IMG/VR virus record: IMGVR_UViG_3300032307_000370 | Span: 1-64,000 of that record | Source of the DNA: a virus | Strand: one strand, 5' to 3' | Length of the DNA: 64,000 nucleotides | Shown: positions 51,527 to 61,240 of the stretch, piece by piece | Numbering within the stretch: position 1 is the stretch's first letter | Layout: each line of letters starts with the position of its first letter | Notes under the pieces: model-generated | Told to the model about the DNA's origin: nothing | The model's database searches: none | What the model saw: the letters and a program-made list of their open reading frames with translations, nothing else | Program-made: the position numbers and the translations under genes

Positions 51527-54500
51527 CGGAGAAAATATATTAGTTGAATTTGACTACCAAAACATATCAGTTATTGACCCAAACAAAGTTATTGATGAAG
51601 AAGGTAGACCAAAAGAACGTCTTATAGATCACGAAAATCTTGTGTTCTATGCGAATTTAGAATGCTCAGTTCTACCAAGAACAAAGTTAGCATTAGGTGT
51701 TCCTTTAAGTGATTCAGTTAGAACTATTTCGGTTGGTAAGATTAATTTCTTAAATCCTGGTTTTAAAAAATTTTTAGATAATGGATGGACAGACGAATTA
51801 ACGGGAAAAAACACATTAACAGGACAAGGAGTAAATCAACCAAGACAATCGGTTAGTGTTAGTCCTGACAAACCCGATGATTTTTATTTCAGTCAAAGTT
51901 TAGTTTCTAATGGTGTTCCCGGTGCTGTGGATAATGGATTATTGGGTATTACACAAATAAACTATACTTGTGGTTTAGATTTCGTACCTACGATTGATAT
52001 TACCCTTGAGGATGTTAAAGGTAGATCATTATTTGAGGGGGGTAATAGTTCTCCATATGCTGCGTTTTTCCAATTCCCATATCCATTATTTTATTTAACA
52101 ATAAAAGGATATTTGGGTAAAGCGGTTAGATTACCATTAATGTTGGAAAAATTTGGTTCATCCTTTGACCCAAGTACAGGTAATTTTAGAGTTAGATTGG
52201 AGATGAAGACATATAAGTATACGATTATGTCTCACGTTAGTTTTGGTGCAATGATGGGAACTCCATTGATGTATAAATCAATTGTCTCAACAAAACAAAC
52301 ACAACCAAATAATAGTACAAACAACTCGACATCGGTTGTTAAAACGTTTGCAAGTGAAGGTTACCAAAAAATGAAAGAATTATATTCTGAATATAAGTCC
52401 AAAGGATTAATTGATGATAACTTTCCTGAAATAACAATACAACAATTAAAATATAGGTTAGATAGATTCATTAAAAACATTATTGATAGTTTCAAAAAAA
52501 CTAATTTAAATGTCTTAAATGATTTAAATAATTATTCAACACAATTAACCGAATATGAGGGTTATGTATTTTTCTATACTCCTGATTCTTGGATGAAAAC
52601 ATATTTAGATCAAACAAATGTTTATATCCTTAAAGATAGTGGTGAGTATGTGTATCAATGGAAAAAAGAATATAGAGATGATCCGGCAAAACAAACCGCA
52701 CCATTAAATGAACTTAATGGGTTAATTAAGAAATTTAATCTTGCTTTTGCAAATAACAAAACTCTTGGTCTTAATCAACCTAATTATATACCTAATAAAA
52801 TTGACATACAAAGTTGTATTAGCAAGGCAAAGTTTGATGATATTAATATAAATAAAACATATTATATTAGAACAAACAAGGAATTACCTGGAAACCCATC
52901 TGAGGTTTCCGCGTTTACAAAAACTTTAAAAGTAGAGTTCCAAAAAAATAAAAATTTTCAATTTGATGGTAAGGGATATTTTTTGGATTTTACTAAAACA
53001 ATGCAACAAAAATATCAAACAATAAGACAGACAATTGAAGAAGAATTGACTGCTAAATTGGCGGACCAAATGAGTGATACCTCAACAGGTATTGGATTTG
53101 CACCGACTATGAGAAATATTCTTGCGGTGTTCTTTGCTCAGGGTGAAGCGTTTTTACGTTTAATGGATGATGTTCATACAAAGGCTTGGAATTTAAGAGA
53201 AGACCCATACAGAAAAGATGCTGTCTTTGGAAGCAACTCAACGGTACCAAGTGTTGATATAAAAGGAGATGGGGAACAAAATACTCCAATATATCCTTGG
53301 CCACAATTAATTGTTGAGAATACAAGAAATGATGGTGGTGAAAAATATGAATTAAAATATCCTGGTGATCCTGTATTAGCAAGTAAATTAAGAGCGTTTG
53401 TTCCTGAAATATGGCCTGAGGTTGAATTTGTTGAAGAGTTTATTAAAGGTTATACAGAAAGAGAATTACCAATACCTGATCCTGAATATACAAATAATGG
53501 GTTAACGAGACCAAATAGGTTTAGTTTCAATGCAATTGAGTTCCCAATTACTAATCAAGTTTTTCAAAATACTGAAGAGGTTAAATTTTTCTATGAGATA
53601 TATGAAAGATTAATGTTGAATTCGTTCTATAGTTTAATAAGTAGAGATTCCTCAAAAATATATAATATGAGTTTTTATTCTGCTGAGGCTGAGGTTACGG
53701 ATATCATACAAGCTTTAGGTGATGATAATCCATTCTTAACAAAAAAATTAAAAGAGTATAATATTAATTCACAAGTTTATTTAGGTTTCTTGAGACACAT
53801 CTCCAATCAAGGGGAGGGTCAATCATGGCAAAATTTTATTAGAGGTGAGTTTAATACGACATATATCAAAAATGAAACATTAAACCCGTTTGAACTTTTA
53901 GACGGTAAAATATTGGGTAATGAAGTATCTCAACCAAATGTTGGTTTGGAGAATAGCGAATTAGTTGAAAAATATATTGGGATTGATAATGTTCCTGAAA
54001 AATATGACATATGTGATTTATATCCATTAACTAATTTGAATTGGGATAAAAATTACTTGGCAAATGGGTCAATATTACAAAATCCAGAATCAACATATAA
54101 AACTTCGGATGTATTAAAATATAACCTCAACAATAAATCAATTGTTAATTTTAATGAGGATCAAGTTATAAAACCAATAACCAATTTAAATTATATTGAT
54201 AGTGTTTTTAATCAAACAGTTGTAAATGACGACCTTAAATTATTTTATCAAAATAGACAAATAAAGAATCAGTTCATAACCGAGGGGAATATATTTTATG
54301 GGAATTATAATAACAACTTAATTTCTGATCAAACAACATCTATGTTGAATACCCCCTATTTCATAAACGCAATACAAAAAGGGGTTTATAATTTTAGGTA
54401 TAATAGCGGTGATCTTTCCCCATATAAATTGGCGGCGTATTTGTTCTTGAATAGTTTACCGTTGGCAACATTAAAAGAAAGATATAAATTAGTTGATGAC

Positions 54501-57500
54501 ACGAATAACACAACCAATGAGTTAAGTTATATTATGTCTACAATTAAAAAATTCGGTGCAATTCACAAATTACCATACGCTTGGGTTTTGAAATATGGAT
54601 CCCTTTGGCATAGATATAAAACTTGGGTTGATACCGGAAATGATATGTTATCTGATGTTTGGCAAGATTTTAACTATTCATACAATTATGATCCTGTTAA
54701 TAGTGCCACAACAAAAGTTTATAATGTAACACTAAATGGTACGACTCAAGATATTGTATTAGAAGATAATGTAAGTACGACTGTTGGTGTAAACACATTT
54801 ACCAAAACAATCATTAATAATGGATTTTATCCTAAAACATTAGACGACTTTAACGTCTTTTATCAAGGGAGACAATTATTTGAAACAAACGTTCAGATAA
54901 TTGGTACGTGTGCGGTTGTTAACGACAATCAATTAGAAGTGTTAACGGTAAACTCAAATGAGATTATTGACGGTATGGTAATTTCTGGTTCAGGATTACA
55001 ATACAATACCACAATAGTTTCTCAAGTTAGTGGAACAACGGGGGGTGTTGGTAGATATAACATTACACCTAATCAATTACCAAATGGTACTACAGTTGTT
55101 CCTAATGTTTTAGGACCAACAATTAACTTTTTTGTAACAAATCCAAATTCAATTGGTTACACAAGTGCGGAAATACAATTGGCGTTAAATACTAAACTTA
55201 ATATGGTTAAAACCACTAAATCATTAATAAATGAACCAAATGGTTTTGATCCTGTTGCTAATGGTAGGTCATTAAATTTAACTCCTTGGTCTTGTTATGT
55301 AAAAACACCTGATGAAACGTTTATTTATCCATTACCATCATTTGGGGGATTAATAAATCAAACCAAAGGCGAATGTTTTAATTCAAATGGTACAATTAAA
55401 ACTGAGGTTCTTGGTAATTCGGCAATGTATAATGGTTCGGTAAGATTATTTTGGAAAGCACCTAATTATGGTTACTATGATAATAGTAAAGTTGTATCTC
55501 CTGAACCTGATAGTTATTTAAAACAAATTTTTAATAGTGGTACAACACAAGAAAACTTCTCAATAAATTCTAATGTTAATGATTATTCTAAATTAGATGA
55601 AATGTTTACAACTTTTGATAAAGATGCGTTAGATATTTTAGAGATTGAGTTTTTAAATTTTAGTAGATCTGTATATGATTATGATAGTATCATTACATCT
55701 ATAAGTGAAAATGAAACTGAGAGTGAAAAATCATATAAAAATTTCCAAATGTTAATGAGAATGATGATGAAGGTAACTAAACCTACATCAACTGTGGATG
55801 ATACAATTGTTGAGGAAATCCAAAACGCTCAGATTGAATCATTTAAAACATATCTTTCTGGTTTTATGGATTACGAGGTTATTATGAAATATGGTAATCC
55901 ATCCAACTTTAATAAAAAATTGTTCTACACATTTTCAAATAAATATATACAGGATCCATACACATACCAAGGTTATAAGCAATCATCACCAAATACATTA
56001 CCAAAAGGAACATTAAGTCCGGTAACATTAGCCCAATCAAAAGCAAGTAATCCACAAACATGGAAGGCGTTGGAAACTTATGTCGGGTTTTCTGAAATCC
56101 CTCAATTACAATATAAAAATACGGGATCATATATTACTGACTTTTTTATAGATTTAGATGTTCAGTTTAATGAGAAAAATGTTATTGATTTTGCGCCAAT
56201 TATAAAAATATATGCGACTCAAAAATTAAATAACCCTAATATTACTAAAAGTCAGTTTTATTCTTTAATGAATGATTATTTGAATAAAAATGAAGATTAT
56301 ATTGATACTGTTCTTGATTTGGAATTAACAAGATTGAGAAATAAATTGCCAAATGTTATTGTAACGCCTGATAGAACAAATGTTAAATCCGATTTACAGG
56401 GTGAACAAAGTAGATATGAACTTTGGGACACATTCAAATCAATAAATGATAAATTTATTTCGGGTAATGATTATAAAACAAAAACATTATTTGAGGATAT
56501 ATTATTATTTGATAGAGCAAGCAGAGATGTTGGACAGAGAATATATGCTGATATTTTTAAAGTAAAAGATTTAATAGAATACGCAAAATATAGTAATAGT
56601 ATGTTAGATATGGTTACGACCATATTAACTGAAAATAATTTTACCTATTTTACATTACCGGCGTACGCTAATTTTTATAACGTACAAGACGCAAGTAAAA
56701 ACCCAACCCCAAACCCTGAAGGTACTTTAGAATTTGCAAATTCATTGTTCGGGACATTTTTAAGTTTGGATTATAGAGATACTACCTCAAAGTTTTTATG
56801 TTTATATGCAAATAAACCTAGTGAACATTTAGCGTTAAATGATAACGTTGATTATCGTTTTAGAGATGATGCTTTTGATTTGAGACGAGCAAGTGATAAC
56901 CCACTACTTGATAATTTAAATGGTAAAACTGATTGGGATAAGTCGAATAAAGTTGTTGGGTTTAATGTTGATATAGGACCCCAAAACCAACAAATATTCA
57001 AGCAGTTTGATATTTCTCAAGATCCTGGTTCACCAACAACAGAATCTTTAGAGGTTTTAAACCAAATGGCTAATTTGAATCGTAATAGAAGTGAATCAAC
57101 TCAAAGTGTTTCATTATATAATCTTTATAGAAATAGAAGTTATAAATGTAATATTGATATGTTGGGTAATGCTATGATACAACCTATGATGTATTTTAAT
57201 TTAAGAAATGTTCCAATGTTTAGTGGTCCATATATGATAATGAAAGTATCTCATAGAATAAGTGAAAATGGATTTGATACTGAGTTTGAGGGTCAAAGAC
57301 AACCATTCTATAGTATTCCGGCTATTGATAAATTTTTACAATCTTTAAATACTAAAATTTTAGAAACAATTAAAGAACAAATTCAAAAAGAGGAATCGGC
57401 ATTAATTGAATCTGAGGGTAATATACTACAGGAACAAAGTGATATTGTTAATAATGCAAATAATGGTAATGGAACCTTAACGTCTAATCAAAATTGTTCG

Positions 57501-58061
57501 GATAAATTAAATAGTGCTTACAGTAGTTACACTAATGAAACACCGGTTAAAACAACATTAACATTAACTAAGGCGATTGATATAATAAAAACAGAAATGA
57601 GTGCGGCGAACATTACAACAGATAATCAAACAATAATGTTAGCGTTTATATTCTCAATTATGTATATTGACTCATATAAATCCGGTAAGTTTGAATCTTA
57701 TGGTCACAATTATGGATCAATAAGATTGGATGTATCTTATGGTGGTTCAGCCGCATTAATGGGTAACACTTATTATTGTGTTAATCAAGGAACGACTCAA
57801 AATATACCTCTTGTTAATTTTGATACCGACAATTCATTTGTAAGATTTGTTATTTCTAAATTTAAAGAGAAAGTACCGTATATAAAAAATCAACCATTAT
57901 CTACAGAAAATGAACAAATAAAGGCATTATCAAAAGCATTTATTTTACGTTGGCCGGTAAATCAACCTGATAATGTTTATGATAAAATGACGGAACAAGA
58001 TAAAAAAACAATTGAAAATAAATTCAGAGAGGCATTTGATATTGTTAAAACAATAAAGTAA
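51516..58061 (+). CDS. Giant baseplate hub-like protein with possible C-terminal muralytic domain
   Basis: At 2181 residues this is the largest protein in the window. The N-terminus (FDYQNISVIDPNKVIDEEGR) begins a long structural region with FGAMMGTPLMYKSIV near 250. Residues about 1870-1945 read RSYKCNIDMLGNAMIQPMMY then GPYMIMKVSHRISENGFDTE, the type of beta-barrel found in tail hub proteins (gp27/gpD class). The last 200 residues form a separate helical domain (MLAFIFSIMYIDSYKSGKFE, then SYGHNYGSIRLD) that recalls glucosaminidase or lysozyme domains with an N-Y-G-S-I core; catalytic residues could not be fixed. In T4 the hub carries the tail lysozyme gp5. It is probably a hub-lysozyme equivalent. 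Confidence 0.6.
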   Translation: MVNNGENILVEFDYQNISVIDPNKVIDEEGRPKERLIDHENLVFYANLECSVLPRTKLALGVPLSDSVRTISVGKINFLNPGFKKFLDNGWTDELTGKNTLTGQGVNQPRQSVSVSPDKPDDFYFSQSLVSNGVPGAVDNGLLGITQINYTCGLDFVPTIDITLEDVKGRSLFEGGNSSPYAAFFQFPYPLFYLTIKGYLGKAVRLPLMLEKFGSSFDPSTGNFRVRLEMKTYKYTIMSHVSFGAMMGTPLMYKSIVSTKQTQPNNSTNNSTSVVKTFASEGYQKMKELYSEYKSKGLIDDNFPEITIQQLKYRLDRFIKNIIDSFKKTNLNVLNDLNNYSTQLTEYEGYVFFYTPDSWMKTYLDQTNVYILKDSGEYVYQWKKEYRDDPAKQTAPLNELNGLIKKFNLAFANNKTLGLNQPNYIPNKIDIQSCISKAKFDDININKTYYIRTNKELPGNPSEVSAFTKTLKVEFQKNKNFQFDGKGYFLDFTKTMQQKYQTIRQTIEEELTAKLADQMSDTSTGIGFAPTMRNILAVFFAQGEAFLRLMDDVHTKAWNLREDPYRKDAVFGSNSTVPSVDIKGDGEQNTPIYPWPQLIVENTRNDGGEKYELKYPGDPVLASKLRAFVPEIWPEVEFVEEFIKGYTERELPIPDPEYTNNGLTRPNRFSFNAIEFPITNQVFQNTEEVKFFYEIYERLMLNSFYSLISRDSSKIYNMSFYSAEAEVTDIIQALGDDNPFLTKKLKEYNINSQVYLGFLRHISNQGEGQSWQNFIRGEFNTTYIKNETLNPFELLDGKILGNEVSQPNVGLENSELVEKYIGIDNVPEKYDICDLYPLTNLNWDKNYLANGSILQNPESTYKTSDVLKYNLNNKSIVNFNEDQVIKPITNLNYIDSVFNQTVVNDDLKLFYQNRQIKNQFITEGNIFYGNYNNNLISDQTTSMLNTPYFINAIQKGVYNFRYNSGDLSPYKLAAYLFLNSLPLATLKERYKLVDDTNNTTNELSYIMSTIKKFGAIHKLPYAWVLKYGSLWHRYKTWVDTGNDMLSDVWQDFNYSYNYDPVNSATTKVYNVTLNGTTQDIVLEDNVSTTVGVNTFTKTIINNGFYPKTLDDFNVFYQGRQLFETNVQIIGTCAVVNDNQLEVLTVNSNEIIDGMVISGSGLQYNTTIVSQVSGTTGGVGRYNITPNQLPNGTTVVPNVLGPTINFFVTNPNSIGYTSAEIQLALNTKLNMVKTTKSLINEPNGFDPVANGRSLNLTPWSCYVKTPDETFIYPLPSFGGLINQTKGECFNSNGTIKTEVLGNSAMYNGSVRLFWKAPNYGYYDNSKVVSPEPDSYLKQIFNSGTTQENFSINSNVNDYSKLDEMFTTFDKDALDILEIEFLNFSRSVYDYDSIITSISENETESEKSYKNFQMLMRMMMKVTKPTSTVDDTIVEEIQNAQIESFKTYLSGFMDYEVIMKYGNPSNFNKKLFYTFSNKYIQDPYTYQGYKQSSPNTLPKGTLSPVTLAQSKASNPQTWKALETYVGFSEIPQLQYKNTGSYITDFFIDLDVQFNEKNVIDFAPIIKIYATQKLNNPNITKSQFYSLMNDYLNKNEDYIDTVLDLELTRLRNKLPNVIVTPDRTNVKSDLQGEQSRYELWDTFKSINDKFISGNDYKTKTLFEDILLFDRASRDVGQRIYADIFKVKDLIEYAKYSNSMLDMVTTILTENNFTYFTLPAYANFYNVQDASKNPTPNPEGTLEFANSLFGTFLSLDYRDTTSKFLCLYANKPSEHLALNDNVDYRFRDDAFDLRRASDNPLLDNLNGKTDWDKSNKVVGFNVDIGPQNQQIFKQFDISQDPGSPTTESLEVLNQMANLNRNRSESTQSVSLYNLYRNRSYKCNIDMLGNAMIQPMMYFNLRNVPMFSGPYMIMKVSHRISENGFDTEFEGQRQPFYSIPAIDKFLQSLNTKILETIKEQIQKEESALIESEGNILQEQSDIVNNANNGNGTLTSNQNCSDKLNSAYSSYTNETPVKTTLTLTKAIDIIKTEMSAANITTDNQTIMLAFIFSIMYIDSYKSGKFESYGHNYGSIRLDVSYGGSAALMGNTYYCVNQGTTQNIPLVNFDTDNSFVRFVISKFKEKVPYIKNQPLSTENEQIKALSKAFILRWPVNQPDNVYDKMTEQDKKTIENKFREAFDIVKTIK

Positions 58062-58087
58062 AATAATGTTTTTTTCTATTTGTTAGA

Positions 58088-58095
58088 TATTTATA
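58088..58095 (+). promoter_or_regulatory. Late-type promoter motif GA-TATTTATA
   Basis: TATTTATA preceded by GA, ending 11 bases before the ATG at 58107. Confidence 0.5.
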
Positions 58096-58106
58096 ATAAA
58101 AAAACT

Positions 58107-58331
58107 ATGAGCACAAAATTAATTTTAGACAACTATCTTGGAAAGAATACAAGAATGTCAGAAAAAGATGCGGGTAACGGATTCAAAGAAGTATGTGATT
58201 TAGATACTGGTGATTGTTACACAATAAGAATGAAAGATGGTTTAATTGAACGTGTGGATAATACAATGAATACACATAAAAAAATCCAAGTTGAAACTAA
58301 ATCGGGGATTAAACAATTATTAAACGGTTAA
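58107..58331 (+). CDS. Small hypothetical protein (74 aa)
   Basis: The ATG at 58107 gives MSTKLILDNYLGKNTRMSEK. An upstream in-frame TTG at 58080 lies before the promoter motif and is rejected. The 74-residue protein is beta-rich (FKEVCDLDTGDCYTIRMKDG) with two cysteines. It is followed one base later by the gene at 58333. No family is recognised. Confidence 0.6.
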   Translation: MSTKLILDNYLGKNTRMSEKDAGNGFKEVCDLDTGDCYTIRMKDGLIERVDNTMNTHKKIQVETKSGIKQLLNG

Positions 58332-58332
58332 G

Positions 58333-58944
58333 ATGGCGATAGATAAAAAAATTTTAGAAGAAATCAAAAGACATAATAGTATTAATAATTATATTATGGA
58401 ACAAGGTGAATTACCACCACCTCCAGCAGAAGCCGCTCCGGCACCTGTTGATGCTGGCGCTGCGGTTCCCCCACCACCTCCGGCACCTGCCGAACCAACA
58501 CCCCAACCTGTGGATATTGAAAATGATCCTGATGTTGAAGAAGTTGGTAATGAAACTGAGGAGTTAGATATTACAGATTTAGTTGACACACAAAAAACAT
58601 TTGCGGATAAGCAAGAAGAATATTTTAACAATCTTTTTGATCAATTAAAAAATCTTGAAACTAAATTAGGTGAGATGGATAACTTAGTTAATACTGTTAA
58701 TAGTTTAGAAACTAAAATTGAAAAAATGAGACCTAAAACACCTGAAGAAAAATTAGAATTGAGAAGTTTAGATTCAGGTCCATTTAATCAAAAATTAAGT
58801 CAATTTTTTGACGATAAAATGGATGATATGGAAAAAACAGGAAAAAATGAATACGTATTAACTAGCGATGAAGTTGAGGAATTTTCCCCAAGTGAAATTA
58901 AAGGAAGCTTTAGTGAATACGAAAACGAAGACGAAATGATGTGA
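58333..58944 (+). CDS. Pro-rich, coiled-coil virion assembly protein candidate (203 aa)
   Basis: The 203-residue protein has a helical start (DKKILEEIKRHNSINNYIME), a Pro/Ala-rich segment at about 26-60 (PPPPAEAAPAPVDAG, VPPPPPAPAEPTPQP), an acidic stretch, and a coiled coil at about 92-135 (EEYFNNLFDQLKNLETKLGE). It ends in a helical acidic tail (YENEDEMM). It is flanked by a late-type motif unit and a terminator. A scaffold or tail accessory role is possible; no family is recognised. Confidence 0.6.
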   Translation: MAIDKKILEEIKRHNSINNYIMEQGELPPPPAEAAPAPVDAGAAVPPPPPAPAEPTPQPVDIENDPDVEEVGNETEELDITDLVDTQKTFADKQEEYFNNLFDQLKNLETKLGEMDNLVNTVNSLETKIEKMRPKTPEEKLELRSLDSGPFNQKLSQFFDDKMDDMEKTGKNEYVLTSDEVEEFSPSEIKGSFSEYENEDEMM

Positions 58945-58948
58945 TGTG

Positions 58949-58979
58949 TGAGGTGTTGAAAGACACCTCATCTTTTTTT
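58949..58979 (+). terminator. Rho-independent terminator ending the tail block
   Basis: 8-bp stem TGAGGTGT / ACACCTCA with loop TGAAAG and a following run of seven T. It separates late genes from the gp32 promoter. Confidence 0.9.
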
Positions 58980-58990
58980 AATATACCTTA

Positions 58991-59019
58991 TTGACTACTA
59001 CTTTTATTTAACTTATACT
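58991..59019 (+). promoter_or_regulatory. Sigma70-like (early) promoter TTGACT-N17-TATACT
   Basis: TTGACT at 58991-58996 and TATACT at 59014-59019, spacer 17. The hexamers and spacing are identical to those before the polymerase. The gp32 ATG is 32 bases further on. Confidence 0.8.
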
Positions 59020-59051
59020 TACACTGTAAACTTTTAATTAATATATATAAT

Positions 59052-59918
59052 ATGGCGACAAACAATGTTTTAGATGCGGTTTTGGCTCAGTACGAGAACT
59101 CAAAACAAAGTGGTTCTTCTTCCACTTCAAAAATGTCTCAAGAAGAAAGAATGAAAAAGTATTTCGCGGCAATCCTTAAAGACAGCGAAAAACAAGGACA
59201 AAGAAAACTCCGTATTTTACCTACAACTGATGGATCATCTCCTTTTAAGGAAGTATGGTTCCACGAAATTAATGTTGATGGTAAATGGCAGAAATTCTAC
59301 GATCCGGGAAAAAATGACAACGAACGTTCACCTTTAAATGAGGTTTATGAAGAGTTGATGTCAACAGGTCGTGAATCTGACAAACAATTAGCAACACAAT
59401 ATAAAGCTCGTAAGTTTTACATTGTTAAAGTTATTGACCGTGATCACGAAGAAGATGGTGTTAAATTTTGGAGATTTAAACACAATTACAAACAAGAAGG
59501 AATCCTTGATAAAATCATTCCAATTTGGAAAGCAAAAGGTGACGTTACCGATCCTGACAAAGGTCGTGACTTAATCCTTGAACTTACAAAGGCAAAGACA
59601 CCAAAAGGTGCAACATATACGGTAATTCAAACTGTGATGTATGATGACCCAACACCAACTCATGAGGATCCTGAAACGGCAAACGCTTGGATTAATGACG
59701 AATTGACTTGGGAAGACGTTTACTCTAAAAAACCTGTAGAATATCTTGAAGCAATTGCAAGAGGGGAAACTCCTCGTTGGGATACAGATGCGGGTAAATA
59801 CATCTACTCAAACAGTGACGAATCTGAAGTATCTATGGGTGGATCAACACCAAAATCTAATAATGAAATATCCGATCCTCAGGCTAACGACGAGGAAGAT
59901 GAGGATTTACCATTCTAA
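59052..59918 (+). CDS. 32: Single-stranded DNA-binding protein (T4 gp32-like)
   Basis: The 288-residue protein (T4 gp32 has 301) has a helical start (NVLDAVLAQYENSKQ), the core KLRILPTTDGSSPFKEVWFH, IVKVIDRDHEEDGVKFWRF and YTVIQTVMYDDPTP, and an acidic C-terminal tip DEEDEDLPF, which in this family recruits replication partners. It coats single-stranded DNA at forks and recombination intermediates. It is the first gene after the early promoter; a hairpin downstream may lower expression of the following genes relative to it. The zinc-binding His/Cys set of T4 gp32 is not evident. Confidence 0.9.
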   Translation: MATNNVLDAVLAQYENSKQSGSSSTSKMSQEERMKKYFAAILKDSEKQGQRKLRILPTTDGSSPFKEVWFHEINVDGKWQKFYDPGKNDNERSPLNEVYEELMSTGRESDKQLATQYKARKFYIVKVIDRDHEEDGVKFWRFKHNYKQEGILDKIIPIWKAKGDVTDPDKGRDLILELTKAKTPKGATYTVIQTVMYDDPTPTHEDPETANAWINDELTWEDVYSKKPVEYLEAIARGETPRWDTDAGKYIYSNSDESEVSMGGSTPKSNNEISDPQANDEEDEDLPF

Positions 59919-59937
59919 ATAATTTATTAACTTTTAA

Positions 59938-59966
59938 TGGGATACTTACTTATTGTGGGTATCCCA
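59938..59966 (+). terminator. Hairpin, possible attenuating terminator after gp32
   Basis: 8-bp stem TGGGATAC / GTATCCCA with a 13-base loop, then TTATTTAAAAAATTTT. The weak T-tract suggests partial termination, letting gp32 be made in excess. Confidence 0.5.
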
Positions 59967-59988
59967 TTATTTAAAAAATTTTAACAAA

Positions 59989-60210
59989 ATGAATAAGATT
60001 TCAGAAAAAATGTATGAGGCATTGACCTTAAAATATCGTTCGGAAATGGCGGAAGCTGAAGCAACATTGTTAGTTTATTTTACAAATCCTGTTGGTATTG
60101 GAGAACATCCACAACACATTGAGGAAATGGACAATTTAGTTGAAAAAATGGTTAACGCACAAGATAAAATGAATGCCTTAGAAACATTCCGTAAATATAA
60201 TTTCAACTAA
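59989..60210 (+). CDS. Small helical protein (73 aa) in the replication operon
   Basis: The ATG at 59989 is preferred; an in-frame GTG at 59953 lies inside the hairpin. The 73-residue protein is helical (MNKISEKMYEALTLKYRSEM, VEKMVNAQDKMNALETFRKY) and acidic. Its stop is one base before the uvsX start, so it is co-transcribed with it. No family is recognised. T4-like phages often carry small gp32/UvsX accessory proteins here. Confidence 0.6.
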   Translation: MNKISEKMYEALTLKYRSEMAEAEATLLVYFTNPVGIGEHPQHIEEMDNLVEKMVNAQDKMNALETFRKYNFN

Positions 60211-60211
60211 T

Positions 60212-61219
60212 ATGGCAATTAAGAAAACAGATTTTAGTTCATTGAAGAAAAAATTCTCTTCGGATGCAAAATATAAACCACAAAGATTTTTTGATCTTGG
60301 TCCTGAATTTTTGGATGCCGTAGGATTACCCGGACCTGCTATTGGTCACCTTAATATGTTATTAGGTCATTCCGATACGGGTAAAACCACCGCACTTATT
60401 AAGACTGCGGTTGATGCTCAAAAGAAAAGTATTCTCCCTGTTTTCATTATTACCGAACAAAAATGGTCCTTTGAACACTCAAAAATAATGGGGTTTGAAT
60501 GTGAGGAAGTGGTTGATGAAGAAACGGGTGAATTAACTTGGGACGGATTCTTCTTGTTTAATAATAACTTTAGTTATATTGAACAAATTACAGATTACAT
60601 TAACGACCTATTGGATGCACAAGAAAAAGGTGAATTAGATTACTCACTTTGTATTATGTGGGATTCAGTTGGATCAGTTCCTTGTAAAATGACTTACGAG
60701 GGTAAAGGAGGTAAACAACACAATGCAAGTGTTTTGGCTGACAAAATTGGTATGGGTATCAACCAACGTATTTCAGGATCTCGTAAGGCAGATTCTAAAT
60801 ATGAAAATACCTTAATCATTGTTAATCAACCTTGGGTAGAATTACCTGACAACCCATTTGGTCAACCTAAGATCAAAGCTAAGGGTGGTGAGGCAATTTG
60901 GTTAAACTCTTCTTTGGTATTCTTATTTGGTAATCAAAAAGGTGCTGGAACAACAAAAATTACGGCAACTAAAGACAAGAGAACTGTAAAGTTTGCATCA
61001 AGAACAAAAGTATCAGTTATGAAAAATCACATCAACGGACTTGGGTTTGAGGATGGACGAATTATCGTAACACCACACGGATTCTTACCGGGTAAAGACA
61101 CCACAGAAGAAAAAGCATCAATAGAAAAGTATAAAAAAGAATATGCTGACTATTGGAAAGATATAATCGGAGTTGATGGTGACTTTGATTTGACAACAGA
61201 AAAAGAAGAAGTAGAGTAG
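60212..61219 (+). CDS. uvsX: RecA-like recombinase UvsX
   Basis: The 335-residue protein (T4 UvsX has 391) has Walker A GHSDTGKT at 52-59, a hydrophobic strand ending in a Walker B-like LCIMWDSVGSVPC, and LIIVNQPWVELPD. KAKGGEAIWLNSSLVFLFG resembles the L2/C-terminal core. The acidic end (DLTTEKEEVE) could contact partners. It forms helical filaments on single-stranded DNA and drives strand invasion for recombination-dependent replication. It lies between a small helical gene and the 5' nuclease gene. It is shorter than T4 UvsX, mainly at the C-terminus. Confidence 0.92.
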   Translation: MAIKKTDFSSLKKKFSSDAKYKPQRFFDLGPEFLDAVGLPGPAIGHLNMLLGHSDTGKTTALIKTAVDAQKKSILPVFIITEQKWSFEHSKIMGFECEEVVDEETGELTWDGFFLFNNNFSYIEQITDYINDLLDAQEKGELDYSLCIMWDSVGSVPCKMTYEGKGGKQHNASVLADKIGMGINQRISGSRKADSKYENTLIIVNQPWVELPDNPFGQPKIKAKGGEAIWLNSSLVFLFGNQKGAGTTKITATKDKRTVKFASRTKVSVMKNHINGLGFEDGRIIVTPHGFLPGKDTTEEKASIEKYKKEYADYWKDIIGVDGDFDLTTEKEEVE

Positions 61220-61240
61220 TAACAATTAAAGTAAAACAAA

